NCBI GenBank assembly: GCA_963758205.1
Contig: CAVWUM010000006.1
Span: 744,001 to 808,000, forward strand
Direction: 5' to 3'
Length of the DNA stretch: 64,000 nt
From: Owenweeksia sp963758205
Lineage (GTDB): Bacteria; Bacteroidota; Bacteroidia; Flavobacteriales; Schleiferiaceae
In this document: positions 35,556 through 44,385 of the stretch, piece after piece
Numbering within the stretch: position 1 is the first letter of the stretch
Layout of the letters: each line of letters starts with the position of its first letter
Program-made: the position numbers and the translations under genes
Notes under the pieces: generated by a model
What the model was told of the DNA's origin: nothing
Database searches by the model: none
What the model saw: the letters and a program-made list of their open reading frames with translations, nothing else

Positions 35556-36317
35556 CTACTCCTCCTCCACCTTCTTCACTATCCTTTCCTTTTTCTTTCT
35601 CAGCTCAAAGTTCTGACCCAGGTAAACCTTTCGTACCTGTTCGTCTTCGGCCAGCTCTTCTGCCGAGCCGGATTTCAATATTCGGCCCTCAAACATAAGG
35701 TAGGTTCTATCAGTAATGGCCAGGGTTTCCTGTACGTTGTGGTCAGTTATCAAAATGCCAATATTCTTCTCTTTAAGAGAGGCCACTATCTCCTGTATGT
35801 CTTCCACCGCAATAGGGTCAACTCCCGCAAATGGTTCATCCAATAAAATAAATTTAGGATCAACGGCAAGGGCGCGTGCAATTTCAGTACGCCTGCGTTC
35901 CCCACCCGAAAGTAAGTCGCCCCTGCTCTTACGGATGTGCTGCAAACCAAACTCATCTAATAGCGATTCCAGCTTTTCCTTTTGTTCGGATCTGGATTTT
36001 CCGGTCATCTCAAGTACACCCAGTATATTTTGTTCCACACTCAGCTTTCTGAATACTGAGGCCTCCTGCGCCAGGTATCCAATACCACTCTGAGCGCGCT
36101 TGTACATGGGGTATTTAGTAATCTCCTCCCCTTCCAGATATACATGGCCTTCGTTGGGTTTAATCATCCCCACCACCATGTAAAAACTGGTTGTTTTACC
36201 CGCACCATTAGGGCCAAGCAGTCCTACAATTTCGCCCTGGTTTACTTCAAAGCTCACGCCCTTAACCACCGTACGGCTGCCATATTTCTTAATTATATTA
36301 TCTGCTCTAAGCTTCAT
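35556..36317 (-). CDS. lptB: LPS export ABC transporter ATP-binding protein
   Basis: 253 residues. The cytoplasmic ATPase of the Lpt machine that extracts lipopolysaccharide from the inner membrane. Walker A is GPNGAGKTT (35-43), the signature is LSGGERRRTEIARALA, Walker B is FILLDEPFAGVDPIA, and the switch His is in ITDHNVQETL. The LSGGERRR signature and the D-P-I run are typical of LptB. A basic/acidic tail (KKKERIVKKVEEE) extends past the usual ~240-residue length. It lies 47 bases downstream of tatC, a common order in Flavobacteriia. Confidence 0.96.
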   Translation of the reverse strand: MKLRADNIIKKYGSRTVVKGVSFEVNQGEIVGLLGPNGAGKTTSFYMVVGMIKPNEGHVYLEGEEITKYPMYKRAQSGIGYLAQEASVFRKLSVEQNILGVLEMTGKSRSEQKEKLESLLDEFGLQHIRKSRGDLLSGGERRRTEIARALAVDPKFILLDEPFAGVDPIAVEDIQEIVASLKEKNIGILITDHNVQETLAITDRTYLMFEGRILKSGSAEELAEDEQVRKVYLGQNFELRKKKERIVKKVEEE

Positions 36318-36364
36318 TCATTTACATTGTAAAGCGGCAAGTTAAGCAATTGTCATACCTCAAT

Positions 36365-37183
36365 TTACGATAGGGCCTGCCTGCGCTGAGCCTTAACCAC
36401 ACGCGCACAAATACCAATACTTATTTGATACAACCCAACTATAGGCAAACAAACCAATACCTGGCTGGTAATATCCGGAGGCGTAATAATAGCCGAAACT
36501 ATCAGTATTACTACAAAAGCGTGTTTGCGGTAAGTGCGCATCCACTCAGGTGTTAGCAAGCCTACCTTGGCTAAAAAATAAACTATAATAGGTAACTCAA
36601 AAATGAGCCCTGTGGCCAGCGTAACCGTTGACACCGTGCTTATATATGAGTTTAAATCAATAAGGTTGTTTACCTCAGTACTTACGGTATAGGTGCCTAA
36701 AAATTGAACCGACAATGGCGCAATGAGATAGTAGCCGAACAATACCCCGCTCATAAAAAGTATTGAGGCAAAGAATAAAATCCAACGGCTGTACTTCCTC
36801 TCAGATGGATGAAGACCTGGCTTTACAAAACGCCATACCTCCCATATCACATAAGGAAAAGCCACTATAAACCCTGCTATAAGCGATACCCATATATGTG
36901 TACTGAACTGCCCGGCCATTTTTGTATTGAGTATGGTAAAGGGCATTTCGCTCATACAGAACAGCCCCTCAGAAGTAAGCATACTGGTAAGCTGACAAAA
37001 AAGGCGGTAGGTAATAAACTGTGGATTTTTGGGCCCGAATATGATCACATCAAAAAGCAGGTGCTTCATAAAAAAAGCCAAACTGGCAAAAATCATAATG
37101 GCCACAGTTGAACGCACCAGGTGCCAGCGCAACACTTCAAGGTGTTGTAAAAACGACATTTCTCCTTTCTCCTTACGGGCCAT
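36365..37183 (-). CDS. tatC: Sec-independent protein translocase TatC
   Basis: 272 residues. The receptor and core membrane subunit for folded, twin-arginine-signal proteins. The N-terminal family signature MSFLQHLEVLRWHLVRS sits before TM1, and FVKPGLHPSERKY follows TM3. Six membrane helices are predicted. The start is ATG 37183. It is probably cotranscribed with lptB. The gene is divergent from recQ, with a 310-base gap. Confidence 0.97.
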   Translation of the reverse strand: MARKEKGEMSFLQHLEVLRWHLVRSTVAIMIFASLAFFMKHLLFDVIIFGPKNPQFITYRLFCQLTSMLTSEGLFCMSEMPFTILNTKMAGQFSTHIWVSLIAGFIVAFPYVIWEVWRFVKPGLHPSERKYSRWILFFASILFMSGVLFGYYLIAPLSVQFLGTYTVSTEVNNLIDLNSYISTVSTVTLATGLIFELPIIVYFLAKVGLLTPEWMRTYRKHAFVVILIVSAIITPPDITSQVLVCLPIVGLYQISIGICARVVKAQRRQALS

Positions 37184-37493
37184 ATCAGCTTTTGCTAAAA
37201 TCGCGGCAAATGTCTTAAATTTTACAGATGAGGAATGAAAACCTCAAAAAAATGCAGTTTTCATTTAATCGATTATTCCATTGATTTTATCGCGCAAATA
37301 TTTCCCTACTAAAATTTCTATACCGACCTTTACGGCCTCTCCCAAACCTTTACTGCCTAAATGTTAAAATAATACTTCGCTAACTAAGTTATGTGATGTA
37401 AATTGCAGCTACTCGAATTCCAGAACTACGGAACTCCGGGGTTTTTCTAAAAGCCCCACCTAGAAATTTATTTCGAAAGAAAAACACAAAGAA
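37184..37493. other. Divergent intergenic region between tatC and recQ
   Basis: 310 AT-rich bases with no plausible ORF or RNA gene. A weak hairpin-like run (GGGGTTTT...AAAAGCCCC) is at about 37438-37457, just before recQ. Promoters for both genes must lie here, but no clean TAnnTTTG box was identified. Confidence 0.4.
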
Positions 37494-39699
37494 TTGAAAA
37501 CGCAGACAAGATCCATGCATGAAGAATTGAAAAGATTCTTCGGGTTTGATAAATTTAAGGGAAACCAGGAAGCCATTGTACAGAGTGTATTGGATGGCAA
37601 TGACTCATTTGTAATTATGCCCACCGGTGGTGGCAAATCCATGTGCTATCAGCTACCCGCCCTAATGCAGGAGGGTACAGCCATTGTGGTATCTCCGCTA
37701 ATCGCACTAATGAAAAACCAGGTGGATAGCCTTAGGGGTGTATCTGAAGACAATGGCGTGGCGCATGTTTTAAACTCATCCCTTACCAAAGGGCAAACCG
37801 AACAGGTAAAGGCAGATATCACCAGCGGTATATGTAAGTTGCTCTACGTGGCTCCCGAATCTCTTACCAAAGAAGAAAACATTGAGTTTCTTCAAAATTC
37901 AGACATCTCATTTTTTGCGATTGATGAAGCCCACTGTATATCGGAATGGGGCCATGATTTCCGCCCTGAGTACAGGAACCTGAGAAGTATCATCAATGCT
38001 ATCGGGCGTAAGCCGGTTATAGCGCTTACTGCTACCGCTACCCCTAAGGTGCAGAGCGATATACAGAAGAATCTGGGTATGGATGATGCCAATGTATTTA
38101 AGGCATCGTTTAACCGCCCTAATCTTTATTATGAAATCCGCCCAAAAACCAAAAATGTTGATCGCGACATTATTAAGTTCATAAAAGGTCACATGGGCAA
38201 AAGCGGTATTATTTACTGCCTTAGCCGTAAAAAGGTAGAGGAGCTAGCCGAAACCTTAAAGGTAAATGGCATCAACGCACTGCCCTACCATGCCGGCCTG
38301 GATGCCAAAACCCGGGTTAAACACCAGGATGCCTTTTTGATGGAGGAAGCCGATGTAATTGTGGCTACCATTGCTTTTGGGATGGGTATTGATAAACCGG
38401 ATGTACGGTTTGTAATTCACTATGACATGCCTAAGAGCCTGGAAAGTTATTACCAGGAAACCGGCCGTGCCGGCCGTGATGGTGGCGAAGGAATTTGCGT
38501 TGCGTTTTACGCCTACAAGGATGTGGAAAAGCTGGAGAAGTTTTTACATGGCAAGCCCATAGCCGAGCAGGAAGTGGGTATGCAGCTTTTGCAGGAGGTA
38601 ATATCCTATGCCGAAACCAGCATGAACCGCAGGAAATTTATACTGCATTATTTTGGTGAGGAGTTTGACGAGGTAAATGGCCCGGGTGCGGAGAATGACG
38701 ATAACACCCGCCACCCCCGCAACAAATTTGAAGCGAAAGGACAGTCTTCAGCTTCTGCTGAAAACCATTAAGGCAACTAATGAGCGCTTTAAAGCGCAGC
38801 CCATTGTAAATATCCTTATCGGGAAACTTACCACCCAGCTTAAGCAATACAAGGTGGATAAGCTGGAGGAATACATGCAGGGGGCTGACCATGATGATAA
38901 ATACTGGATGGCAGTGATACGCCAGGCCATTGTAAATGACTTCCTGAAAAAGGAAATTGAGAAATACGGTGTGCTTAACCTTACCGATAAGGGCAAATCC
39001 TTTATTGAAAAGCCTACCTCATTTATGATGGCTGAAGACCATAATTACGATGATGTGGATGACGATGATACCGTTATCGCCACTGGTGGTAAATCCGGTG
39101 GGGCCGTAATGGACGAAACGCTGTACAAGCTTTTGAAGGATCTTACCCGTAAGGTTTCGAAAGAAAAAGGCGTGCCCCCCTATGCCGTTTTCCAGGAGCC
39201 ATCATTAAACGAAATGGCCCTTAACTACCCTACTACACTGGACGAATTGAAGAATATAAGTGGTGTGGGCGAAGGCAAGGCCAAAAAATTCGGGAAGCCT
39301 TTTGTGGAGATGATCAGCAAGTATGTTGATGAAAATGACATTGAAAAGCCGGATGACTTTGTAGTAAAGTCAGTGGTTAATAAATCGGGGCTTAAGGTAT
39401 ATATCATTCAAAATACAGATCGTAAGCTGCCGCTTGAGGATATTGCCAACGCCAAGGGCATTAGTATTGACGAATTGCTTACCGAGATTGAGCACATTGT
39501 AAACAGTGGTACCAAGGTTAATATTGACTATTACATTGAGGGCCTGCTGGACGAGGATCAGATTGAGGAAATCACCGAATACTTTATGGAATCAGATACG
39601 GATGACCTTAAAGTAGCACATGCCGAGTTTGATGGTGATTATGACGAAGAAGAACTGAGGCTGGTACGCCTTAAGTTTATGAGTGATGTAGCCAATTAA
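37494..39699 (+). pseudogene. recQ: ATP-dependent DNA helicase RecQ, split by a one-base frameshift
   Basis: The first frame (37494-38771, 425 codons) has Walker A MPTGGGKSM (about 42-50), IDEAHCISEWGHDFRPEY and motif VI QETGRAGRDGGEG. It then runs into AKGQSSASAENH and a stop at 38769. The family sequence continues in the +1 frame from 38737 (KDSLQLLLKTIKATNERF) to 39699, with winged-helix, HRDC (about 39121-39330) and C-terminal HTH_40-like segments. Removing one A from the AAA at 38736-38738 gives one 734-residue chain, the normal length for flavobacterial RecQ. The region just before the shift lacks the zinc cysteines of E. coli RecQ, as is usual in this lineage. The start is TTG 37494 or, equally likely, ATG 37515. 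Either a real inactivating mutation or a sequencing error. Confidence 0.88.
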
Positions 39700-39720
39700 G
39701 CTTTAGATATAGAAACAAAA

Positions 39721-39743
39721 AAATCCGGCCATGAGCCGGATTT
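39721..39743. terminator. Bidirectional terminator between recQ and the alkaline phosphatase gene
   Basis: A 9-bp perfect stem, AAATCCGGC / GCCGGATTT (39721-39729, 39735-39743), with a 5-base loop. It is flanked by A runs on the left and T runs on the right, so it works for both converging genes. Confidence 0.9.
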
Positions 39744-39764
39744 TTTGTTGATAAATGCCTTACG

Positions 39765-40880
39765 TTATTTCACCAGCTCCAGAATTTTTTTGTGGATATC
39801 GGTATTTTGATAAATGCCTGAGAAGAGTTCCTGCCCGGGCCCATACACCAATACCGGCACCATAGTAGCACTATGCCCTCCGCTCGAAAAAGAAGGATCT
39901 ATTTCGTTATAATCAGCACGAAGTCCGAAAAACGGCACTTTCTTATCCTTGGCTTTAAGTGTAAAACCACCCGTCTCATGGTCAGCTGTTACAATTACCA
40001 AGGTGTTGCCGTCTTTCTCAGCAAAATCCAAAACTGCACCTACGGCCTTATCAAAATCAAGAGTTTCGGTAATTACATAATTGGCATTATTGGCGTGGCC
40101 ACCCCAATCTATTTGGGAGCCTTCAATCATCATGAAAAAGCCTTTTTCGTTGTCCTTTAAGGCATCAATACCCAGTTCAGTAGCCTTGGTTAAAAAGTCG
40201 CCACGGCCCTCGGTTATTCTGGGCATTCCATTTTTAGCAAGTAAATACCCATACTTACCACTGTCATTTTTTGGAAGTCTTTTATCAAGTTCACCGGTAT
40301 TAATGTAAAAACCTTTGGCCACCATTTGCAGCACAAGGTCATCACTCCCCTCTCCTATTTTAAAAAACTTCTGGCCGCCACCAGCAAAAAAATCAACCGG
40401 TGCATTCACCAATTGCTCGGCAATATCATATTCGCTGTTGCGTGATTTTTCATGTGCATAAAAGGATGCGGGAGTGGCGTGCGTAATGGATGACGTGGCT
40501 ACAACTCCGGTTTTTTTACCCTGCTTTGCAAAGTATTCCAAAAGAGTTTCTACACACTTTTTATTATCATCAAGGCCAATAGCCCCGTTATAGGTTTTTT
40601 CACCGGTACTAATAGCGGTTGCTCCAGCGGCTGAGTCAGTAATTTTATCGGATGAAGATGATGTACGGCTAAGCCCTACAATCGGTAACCTGGAAAAGTT
40701 AGGTTCTCTATCTCCATAAAAATAGGCTGAAGACATTTGAGAAAGTCCCATGCCATCCCCTATCATAATAATAATATTCAGTGGCTTTTTAGGATCGGCC
40801 TGTGGAACAAATGAAAGGTTTAAAAAGGCTATAAAAACTAATGCTGTACAAAAAATGGTGTACGATATTCTGGTATTCAT
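39765..40880 (-). CDS. Alkaline phosphatase (PhoA type), secreted
   Basis: 371 residues from ATG 40880, which places MNTRISYTIFCTALVFIAF as the signal peptide; the upstream ATG 40916 adds an uncharacteristic 12 residues. It hydrolyses phosphate monoesters in the periplasm or outside the cell. The catalytic serine is in TDSAAGATAIS. Metal ligands are visible in IGDGMG, THATPASFYAH, EGSQIDWGGHANN, TADHETGG and GGHSA. It is shorter than E. coli PhoA, within the range of bacteroidetal enzymes. It has no T9SS sorting domain. It is divergent from rfbC, and no phosphate-regulation box was recognised. Confidence 0.93.
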   Translation of the reverse strand: MNTRISYTIFCTALVFIAFLNLSFVPQADPKKPLNIIIMIGDGMGLSQMSSAYFYGDREPNFSRLPIVGLSRTSSSSDKITDSAAGATAISTGEKTYNGAIGLDDNKKCVETLLEYFAKQGKKTGVVATSSITHATPASFYAHEKSRNSEYDIAEQLVNAPVDFFAGGGQKFFKIGEGSDDLVLQMVAKGFYINTGELDKRLPKNDSGKYGYLLAKNGMPRITEGRGDFLTKATELGIDALKDNEKGFFMMIEGSQIDWGGHANNANYVITETLDFDKAVGAVLDFAEKDGNTLVIVTADHETGGFTLKAKDKKVPFFGLRADYNEIDPSFSSGGHSATMVPVLVYGPGQELFSGIYQNTDIHKKILELVK

Positions 40881-40966
40881 GTAATTCAATTGAGATTGCA
40901 AATTTCTGAAAAACAAAGCAGCTAAAGTTCTAAATGCGATGCTGGTTTAGGGGCAGGCCAAAATTG

Positions 40967-40974
40967 TACTTTTG
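40967..40974 (+). promoter_or_regulatory. -7 promoter box of rfbC with a very short leader
   Basis: TACTTTTG, an exact TAnnTTTG element, ends only 5 bases before the rfbC ATG at 40980. A TTTA at 40946-40949 is in the -33 position. The transcript would start at or next to the ATG. Confidence 0.5.
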
Positions 40975-40979
40975 CGCCT

Positions 40980-41531
40980 ATGAACATTATTACAACCCCT
41001 ATACCCGACCTTGTGGAGATTGAACCAAAGGTGTTTGGCGACAGCCGCGGCTATTTTTATGAATCGTACAACAAGGATGCCTTTGCAAAGGTTGGCATTA
41101 CTGCCGAATTTGTACAGGATAATCAATCACTTTCGTCTAAAGGCGTGCTTAGGGGATTGCATTTTCAAAATCCGCCTTTTGCGCAAGGCAAATTAGTACG
41201 TGTAATACAGGGCAGTGTACTAGATGTTGCAGTTGACATCCGGGTTGGATCACCCACCTATGGGCAACACCATAAAGTGTTGTTATCCGGTGAAAACAAA
41301 AAAATGTTTTGGGTGCCTCCTGGCTTTGCCCACGGTTTTCTTACCCTTGAGGATGACACGATATTTGCTTATAAGTGTACAGGCATGTACAATAAAGAAA
41401 GTGAGGGCAGTATTCACTGGAATGACCCCACCTTAAAGATTGATTGGAATGTGGAAAACCCCAGTATATCTGAAAAAGATAAAGATGCACCGGGGTTTAT
41501 GGAGTTGAAATCAAATTTTCATTTTAAATGA
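40980..41531 (+). CDS. rfbC: dTDP-4-dehydrorhamnose 3,5-epimerase
   Basis: 183 residues, full length. It epimerises dTDP-4-keto-6-deoxyglucose at C3 and C5 in dTDP-L-rhamnose synthesis. The cupin fold shows RGLHFQNPPFAQGKLVRV, with the catalytic His at 61 and the substrate Lys at 71. A Tyr general acid (Y131 or Y137) lies in AYKCTGMYNKES, and IHWNDPTLKIDW is the closing motif. The other rhamnose genes are not in the window. The stop overlaps the ATG of the transglycosylase gene (ATGA), so the two are cotranscribed. Confidence 0.96.
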   Translation: MNIITTPIPDLVEIEPKVFGDSRGYFYESYNKDAFAKVGITAEFVQDNQSLSSKGVLRGLHFQNPPFAQGKLVRVIQGSVLDVAVDIRVGSPTYGQHHKVLLSGENKKMFWVPPGFAHGFLTLEDDTIFAYKCTGMYNKESEGSIHWNDPTLKIDWNVENPSISEKDKDAPGFMELKSNFHFK

Positions 41532-42544
41532 CAAAGTTTTTAAGAGTTTCCATTTTGGTATTCATGATTTTTGGAGCCATTAGCACCCTTACATTTTTTA
41601 CTTATGACAGGATGAGTGATGACGACTTTCAGGGGGCCTTTAATGAGAAATATGGCATTTATGCCTTAAAAGTGCCTGTAAACATAAAATTTGCCGGTGA
41701 GGATATCCCGCTAGCAGACCCTGAAATTTATGAGCGCTTTGACAGGGAACTATTGGTAAACACGTACTGGCAAAGTCAAACCATGTTATTCTTTAAACGC
41801 GCTAATCGCTATTTTGAAATCATTGAACCCATCCTTAAAAAAAATGGTGTGCCCGATGATTTTAAATACCTGGCGGTGGTTGAAAGTGGCCTTATGAATG
41901 TGGTTTCACCTGCAGGAGCCACGGGCTTTTGGCAAATAATGGAAGCTACCGGTAAGGGCTACGGACTTGAGATAAACAAGGAAGTGGATGAGCGCTATCA
42001 TTTAGAAAAATCTACAGAGGCTGCATGTAAATATCTTAAAGAAGCTAAAAAGGAACTGGGCAGCTGGACCCTAGCTGCAGCCTCATATAATATGGGTATT
42101 GCCGGGATAAAAAAGCAGCTTAAAAGACAAGAGGCCGGCAGCTATTACGGACTAACCTTAAACAGCGAAACCGAGCGCTATGTATTTAGAATACTCGCTG
42201 CCAAGGAGATCATGACCAATCCATTAAAGTATGGCTTTCACTTTCGTGATAAAGACCTTTATGATGTGATACCCACCACAAACGTGGAGGTAGATACAGC
42301 CGTTAGCAGCTTTGGGCAGTTTGCCGAAAAAATGGGTATTAACTACCGTATTTTAAAATACCATAACCCCTGGTTGCGCTATGACTATTTGCCGAATAGC
42401 TCAGGTAAGCGCTACTTAATAAAAATCCCTAAAAAGGGATTTTACGAACTCTCAAACGAAGAGGTGGAGCCGGAAGCCATCGACACTAATTCACCTAGTG
42501 CACCGGCTATTTCCGATACAATTTTGCCGGATAAAAAGAAGTAA
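41528..42544 (+). CDS. Lytic transglycosylase (SLT/MltD-like)
   Basis: 338 residues. It cleaves peptidoglycan between MurNAc and GlcNAc with anhydro-ring formation. An N-terminal hydrophobic segment (about 5-25) acts as a signal or anchor. The SLT domain has YLAVVESGL with catalytic E119, followed by SPAGATGFWQIMEATGKGYGL and AAASYNMG. After the domain there is a ~110-residue C-terminal part, not a clear LysM repeat, although the run INYRILKYHNPWLR recalls one. It overlaps rfbC by 4 bases, and a terminator lies just after its stop. Confidence 0.92.
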   Translation: MTKFLRVSILVFMIFGAISTLTFFTYDRMSDDDFQGAFNEKYGIYALKVPVNIKFAGEDIPLADPEIYERFDRELLVNTYWQSQTMLFFKRANRYFEIIEPILKKNGVPDDFKYLAVVESGLMNVVSPAGATGFWQIMEATGKGYGLEINKEVDERYHLEKSTEAACKYLKEAKKELGSWTLAAASYNMGIAGIKKQLKRQEAGSYYGLTLNSETERYVFRILAAKEIMTNPLKYGFHFRDKDLYDVIPTTNVEVDTAVSSFGQFAEKMGINYRILKYHNPWLRYDYLPNSSGKRYLIKIPKKGFYELSNEEVEPEAIDTNSPSAPAISDTILPDKKK

Positions 42545-42560
42545 GGAAGGATAGAACAGA

Positions 42561-42580
42561 GGGAGCTTAGGCTCCCTTTT
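42561..42580 (+). terminator. Terminator after the lytic transglycosylase gene
   Basis: A GGGAGC-ttag-GCTCCC stem-loop at 42561-42576 followed by TTTTTTATTTT. The T tract runs into the 3' end of the converging methyltransferase gene. Confidence 0.88.
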
Positions 42581-43330
42581 TTATTTTGTAGCTATACAAA
42601 AGGTGCTTACACCAAAAGGAAACCGGACAGAGGGAATCATGGTATTTTCGATGCCCACTACAGTGTTCAGAGCCTGGTTTATTACTTTACCGGGCATAGC
42701 AAGGTCTCCGTCCAGGTCTTCAGTATTTGTTTGTCTCTTTCGTTTAAAGAGATTACCAATAAGCCTTACAGCCGCTATTGGTAAAAACAGTAGCACATTC
42801 CAATAACCTGATTTTTGGATATTGAAATTCTTGGCTTTCATTTTAGCGCTTAATTCGCTCCTGGTATAGCGCCTGTAATGAAAATTCACATCATCATGGC
42901 TGCTCCACAAAAACTGGTAGGCCGGAACAAAAATGATAATCTGCCCACGCGGTTTAAGTATGGAATGCCAATTGGCCAGCGCCTCTTCATCCCGCTCCAA
43001 ATGTTCAAGGCAATCGGAGGCTATAATCAGGTCAAAGCTTTCTTTTTCAAAAGTGAGGTTATGAGCATCCATCACAAAAGTGTTGCTGAAACCATTGCTC
43101 TGGCAATTGGCAATGGCCTTATCGCTTATATCCACCCCATACAGGTTTTCAGGCTTAAAGCCGATATCCCTTAGTTCTTCCAGCATCAATCCTGATGATA
43201 AGCCAATATCAAGTATTCGTGCATTTCTATCCAGGTTGCCGATAATCTTAAGCAGAATTTTTCTTCGGCTTTTAAACCACCAGTGGTTTCTTTCTACCTC
43301 GTGGTAGGTTTTCTCATATTCCAAATCCAT
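42581..43330 (-). CDS. Class I SAM-dependent methyltransferase
   Basis: 249 residues. A Methyltransf_11/23-type Rossmann domain has the SAM-binding motif LDIGLSSGLML (usually G-x-G-x-G, here G-L-S-S-G), the acidic residue in YGVDIS, and the post-motif FDLIIASDCLEHL. A hydrophobic stretch near residues 180-192 could touch the membrane. It is the third gene of a minus-strand operon with two glycosyltransferases, five bases from the previous one. The likely substrate is therefore a lipid-linked or surface sugar (inference from position). Confidence 0.88.
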   Translation of the reverse strand: MDLEYEKTYHEVERNHWWFKSRRKILLKIIGNLDRNARILDIGLSSGLMLEELRDIGFKPENLYGVDISDKAIANCQSNGFSNTFVMDAHNLTFEKESFDLIIASDCLEHLERDEEALANWHSILKPRGQIIIFVPAYQFLWSSHDDVNFHYRRYTRSELSAKMKAKNFNIQKSGYWNVLLFLPIAAVRLIGNLFKRKRQTNTEDLDGDLAMPGKVINQALNTVVGIENTMIPSVRFPFGVSTFCIATK

Positions 43331-43335
43331 ATTGC

Positions 43336-44361
43336 CTAGCCTGTTTTGATATCTTCAACTTCCTTGTCCAAATCTTCGCCAAGCACAGGCATAGCTGGTG
43401 ATTTAATACCCGCAACAAATACTTTTTTCTGGGCTTTAATTATCTCTTTTACTACAAATAAGGGCCTCTTTTTTACCTGGAAAAATATACGCAGCACATA
43501 CTCACCTATAATGCCAAGAGAAATTAGCTGAACACCACTAAATAGCACGATTGCCAAAAACATAGTGGTATATCCTGTGGGCACACCACCAAAAAACACC
43601 TTTTTAATTACTACTACAGCCAGGTAAAGTATACTGAAGGTAACCGAAGCAACGCCCATCCAGGTCATAAACCTCACTGGTATTTCACTGAAATTGAAAA
43701 TACCGTTGTAGGCCAGCTTAAAGAGTTTTCTGAGCGAATATTTAGAAGATCCGGCAGCCCTCTCAGCACGGTCATATTCAAAGGCAGTTTGCTTAAAACC
43801 AATCCAGGTGCGCATTCCCCTTATATACCGGCTCTCTTCCGGCATTTGATTGAGCACATCTATTACCTCGCGGCTTATCAAACTAAAATCACCACTATCT
43901 ACGGGCAGGTCAATATTGGCTATGTTATTAAGAATGCGATAAAAAATATGGTACGCTGCTTTTTTAAAAACGCTTTCCTTCCGGTTTTTGCGCACCGCAT
44001 AAATCACGTCAAACCCCTGTTCATGCTTCTCATAAAATTTACTCAGTAATTCAGGCGGATCCTGCAGGTCGCCATCAATAATAAAAGCGGCCTCGGTACA
44101 ATTACAATACTTTAAACCGGCAGAAAGAGCTGCCTGGTGTCCAAAGTTTCGGGAAAGTAAAACGGCCTGGTATCGCTCATCCGTTAAGGACAGGGCACGA
44201 ATCATGTAGGGAGTCCGGTCTTTACTGCCGTCATCTACCAATATCACCTCTACTTCTTTGTTAAAGTCCTCAATCACATCATTGAGCCTCTCAACCAGAA
44301 TGGGCAGAGTTTCCTCCTCATTATAAAGAGGAACTACAATAGAAATTTCGGGTGACGCCAT
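43336..44361 (-). CDS. Glycosyltransferase family 2, polyprenyl-phosphate sugar transferase type
   Basis: 341 residues. The GT2 domain has SIVVPLYNEEETL, LVDDGSKD and the D-x-D region IIDGDLQDPPE, and ends with the RAAGSSKYS motif. Two C-terminal TM helices follow (about 232-255 and 268-292). The layout matches DPM1/GtrB/ArnC-type enzymes that move a sugar from a nucleotide donor to polyprenyl phosphate. Its neighbour, an integral-membrane GT-C protein, could use such a lipid-linked donor. It is the middle gene of the three-gene operon. Confidence 0.93.
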   Translation of the reverse strand: MASPEISIVVPLYNEEETLPILVERLNDVIEDFNKEVEVILVDDGSKDRTPYMIRALSLTDERYQAVLLSRNFGHQAALSAGLKYCNCTEAAFIIDGDLQDPPELLSKFYEKHEQGFDVIYAVRKNRKESVFKKAAYHIFYRILNNIANIDLPVDSGDFSLISREVIDVLNQMPEESRYIRGMRTWIGFKQTAFEYDRAERAAGSSKYSLRKLFKLAYNGIFNFSEIPVRFMTWMGVASVTFSILYLAVVVIKKVFFGGVPTGYTTMFLAIVLFSGVQLISLGIIGEYVLRIFFQVKKRPLFVVKEIIKAQKKVFVAGIKSPAMPVLGEDLDKEVEDIKTG

Positions 44362-44385
44362 GCTTTAAAGGTTGTTTTGCTCAAG

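Noticed and set aside
38736..38738. Programmed ribosomal frameshift in recQ
   Set aside because: The required shift is +1 and there is no slippery heptamer, slow codon pair or downstream structure. Other flavobacterial recQ genes are single ORFs to my knowledge, so a one-base insertion or error is more likely.
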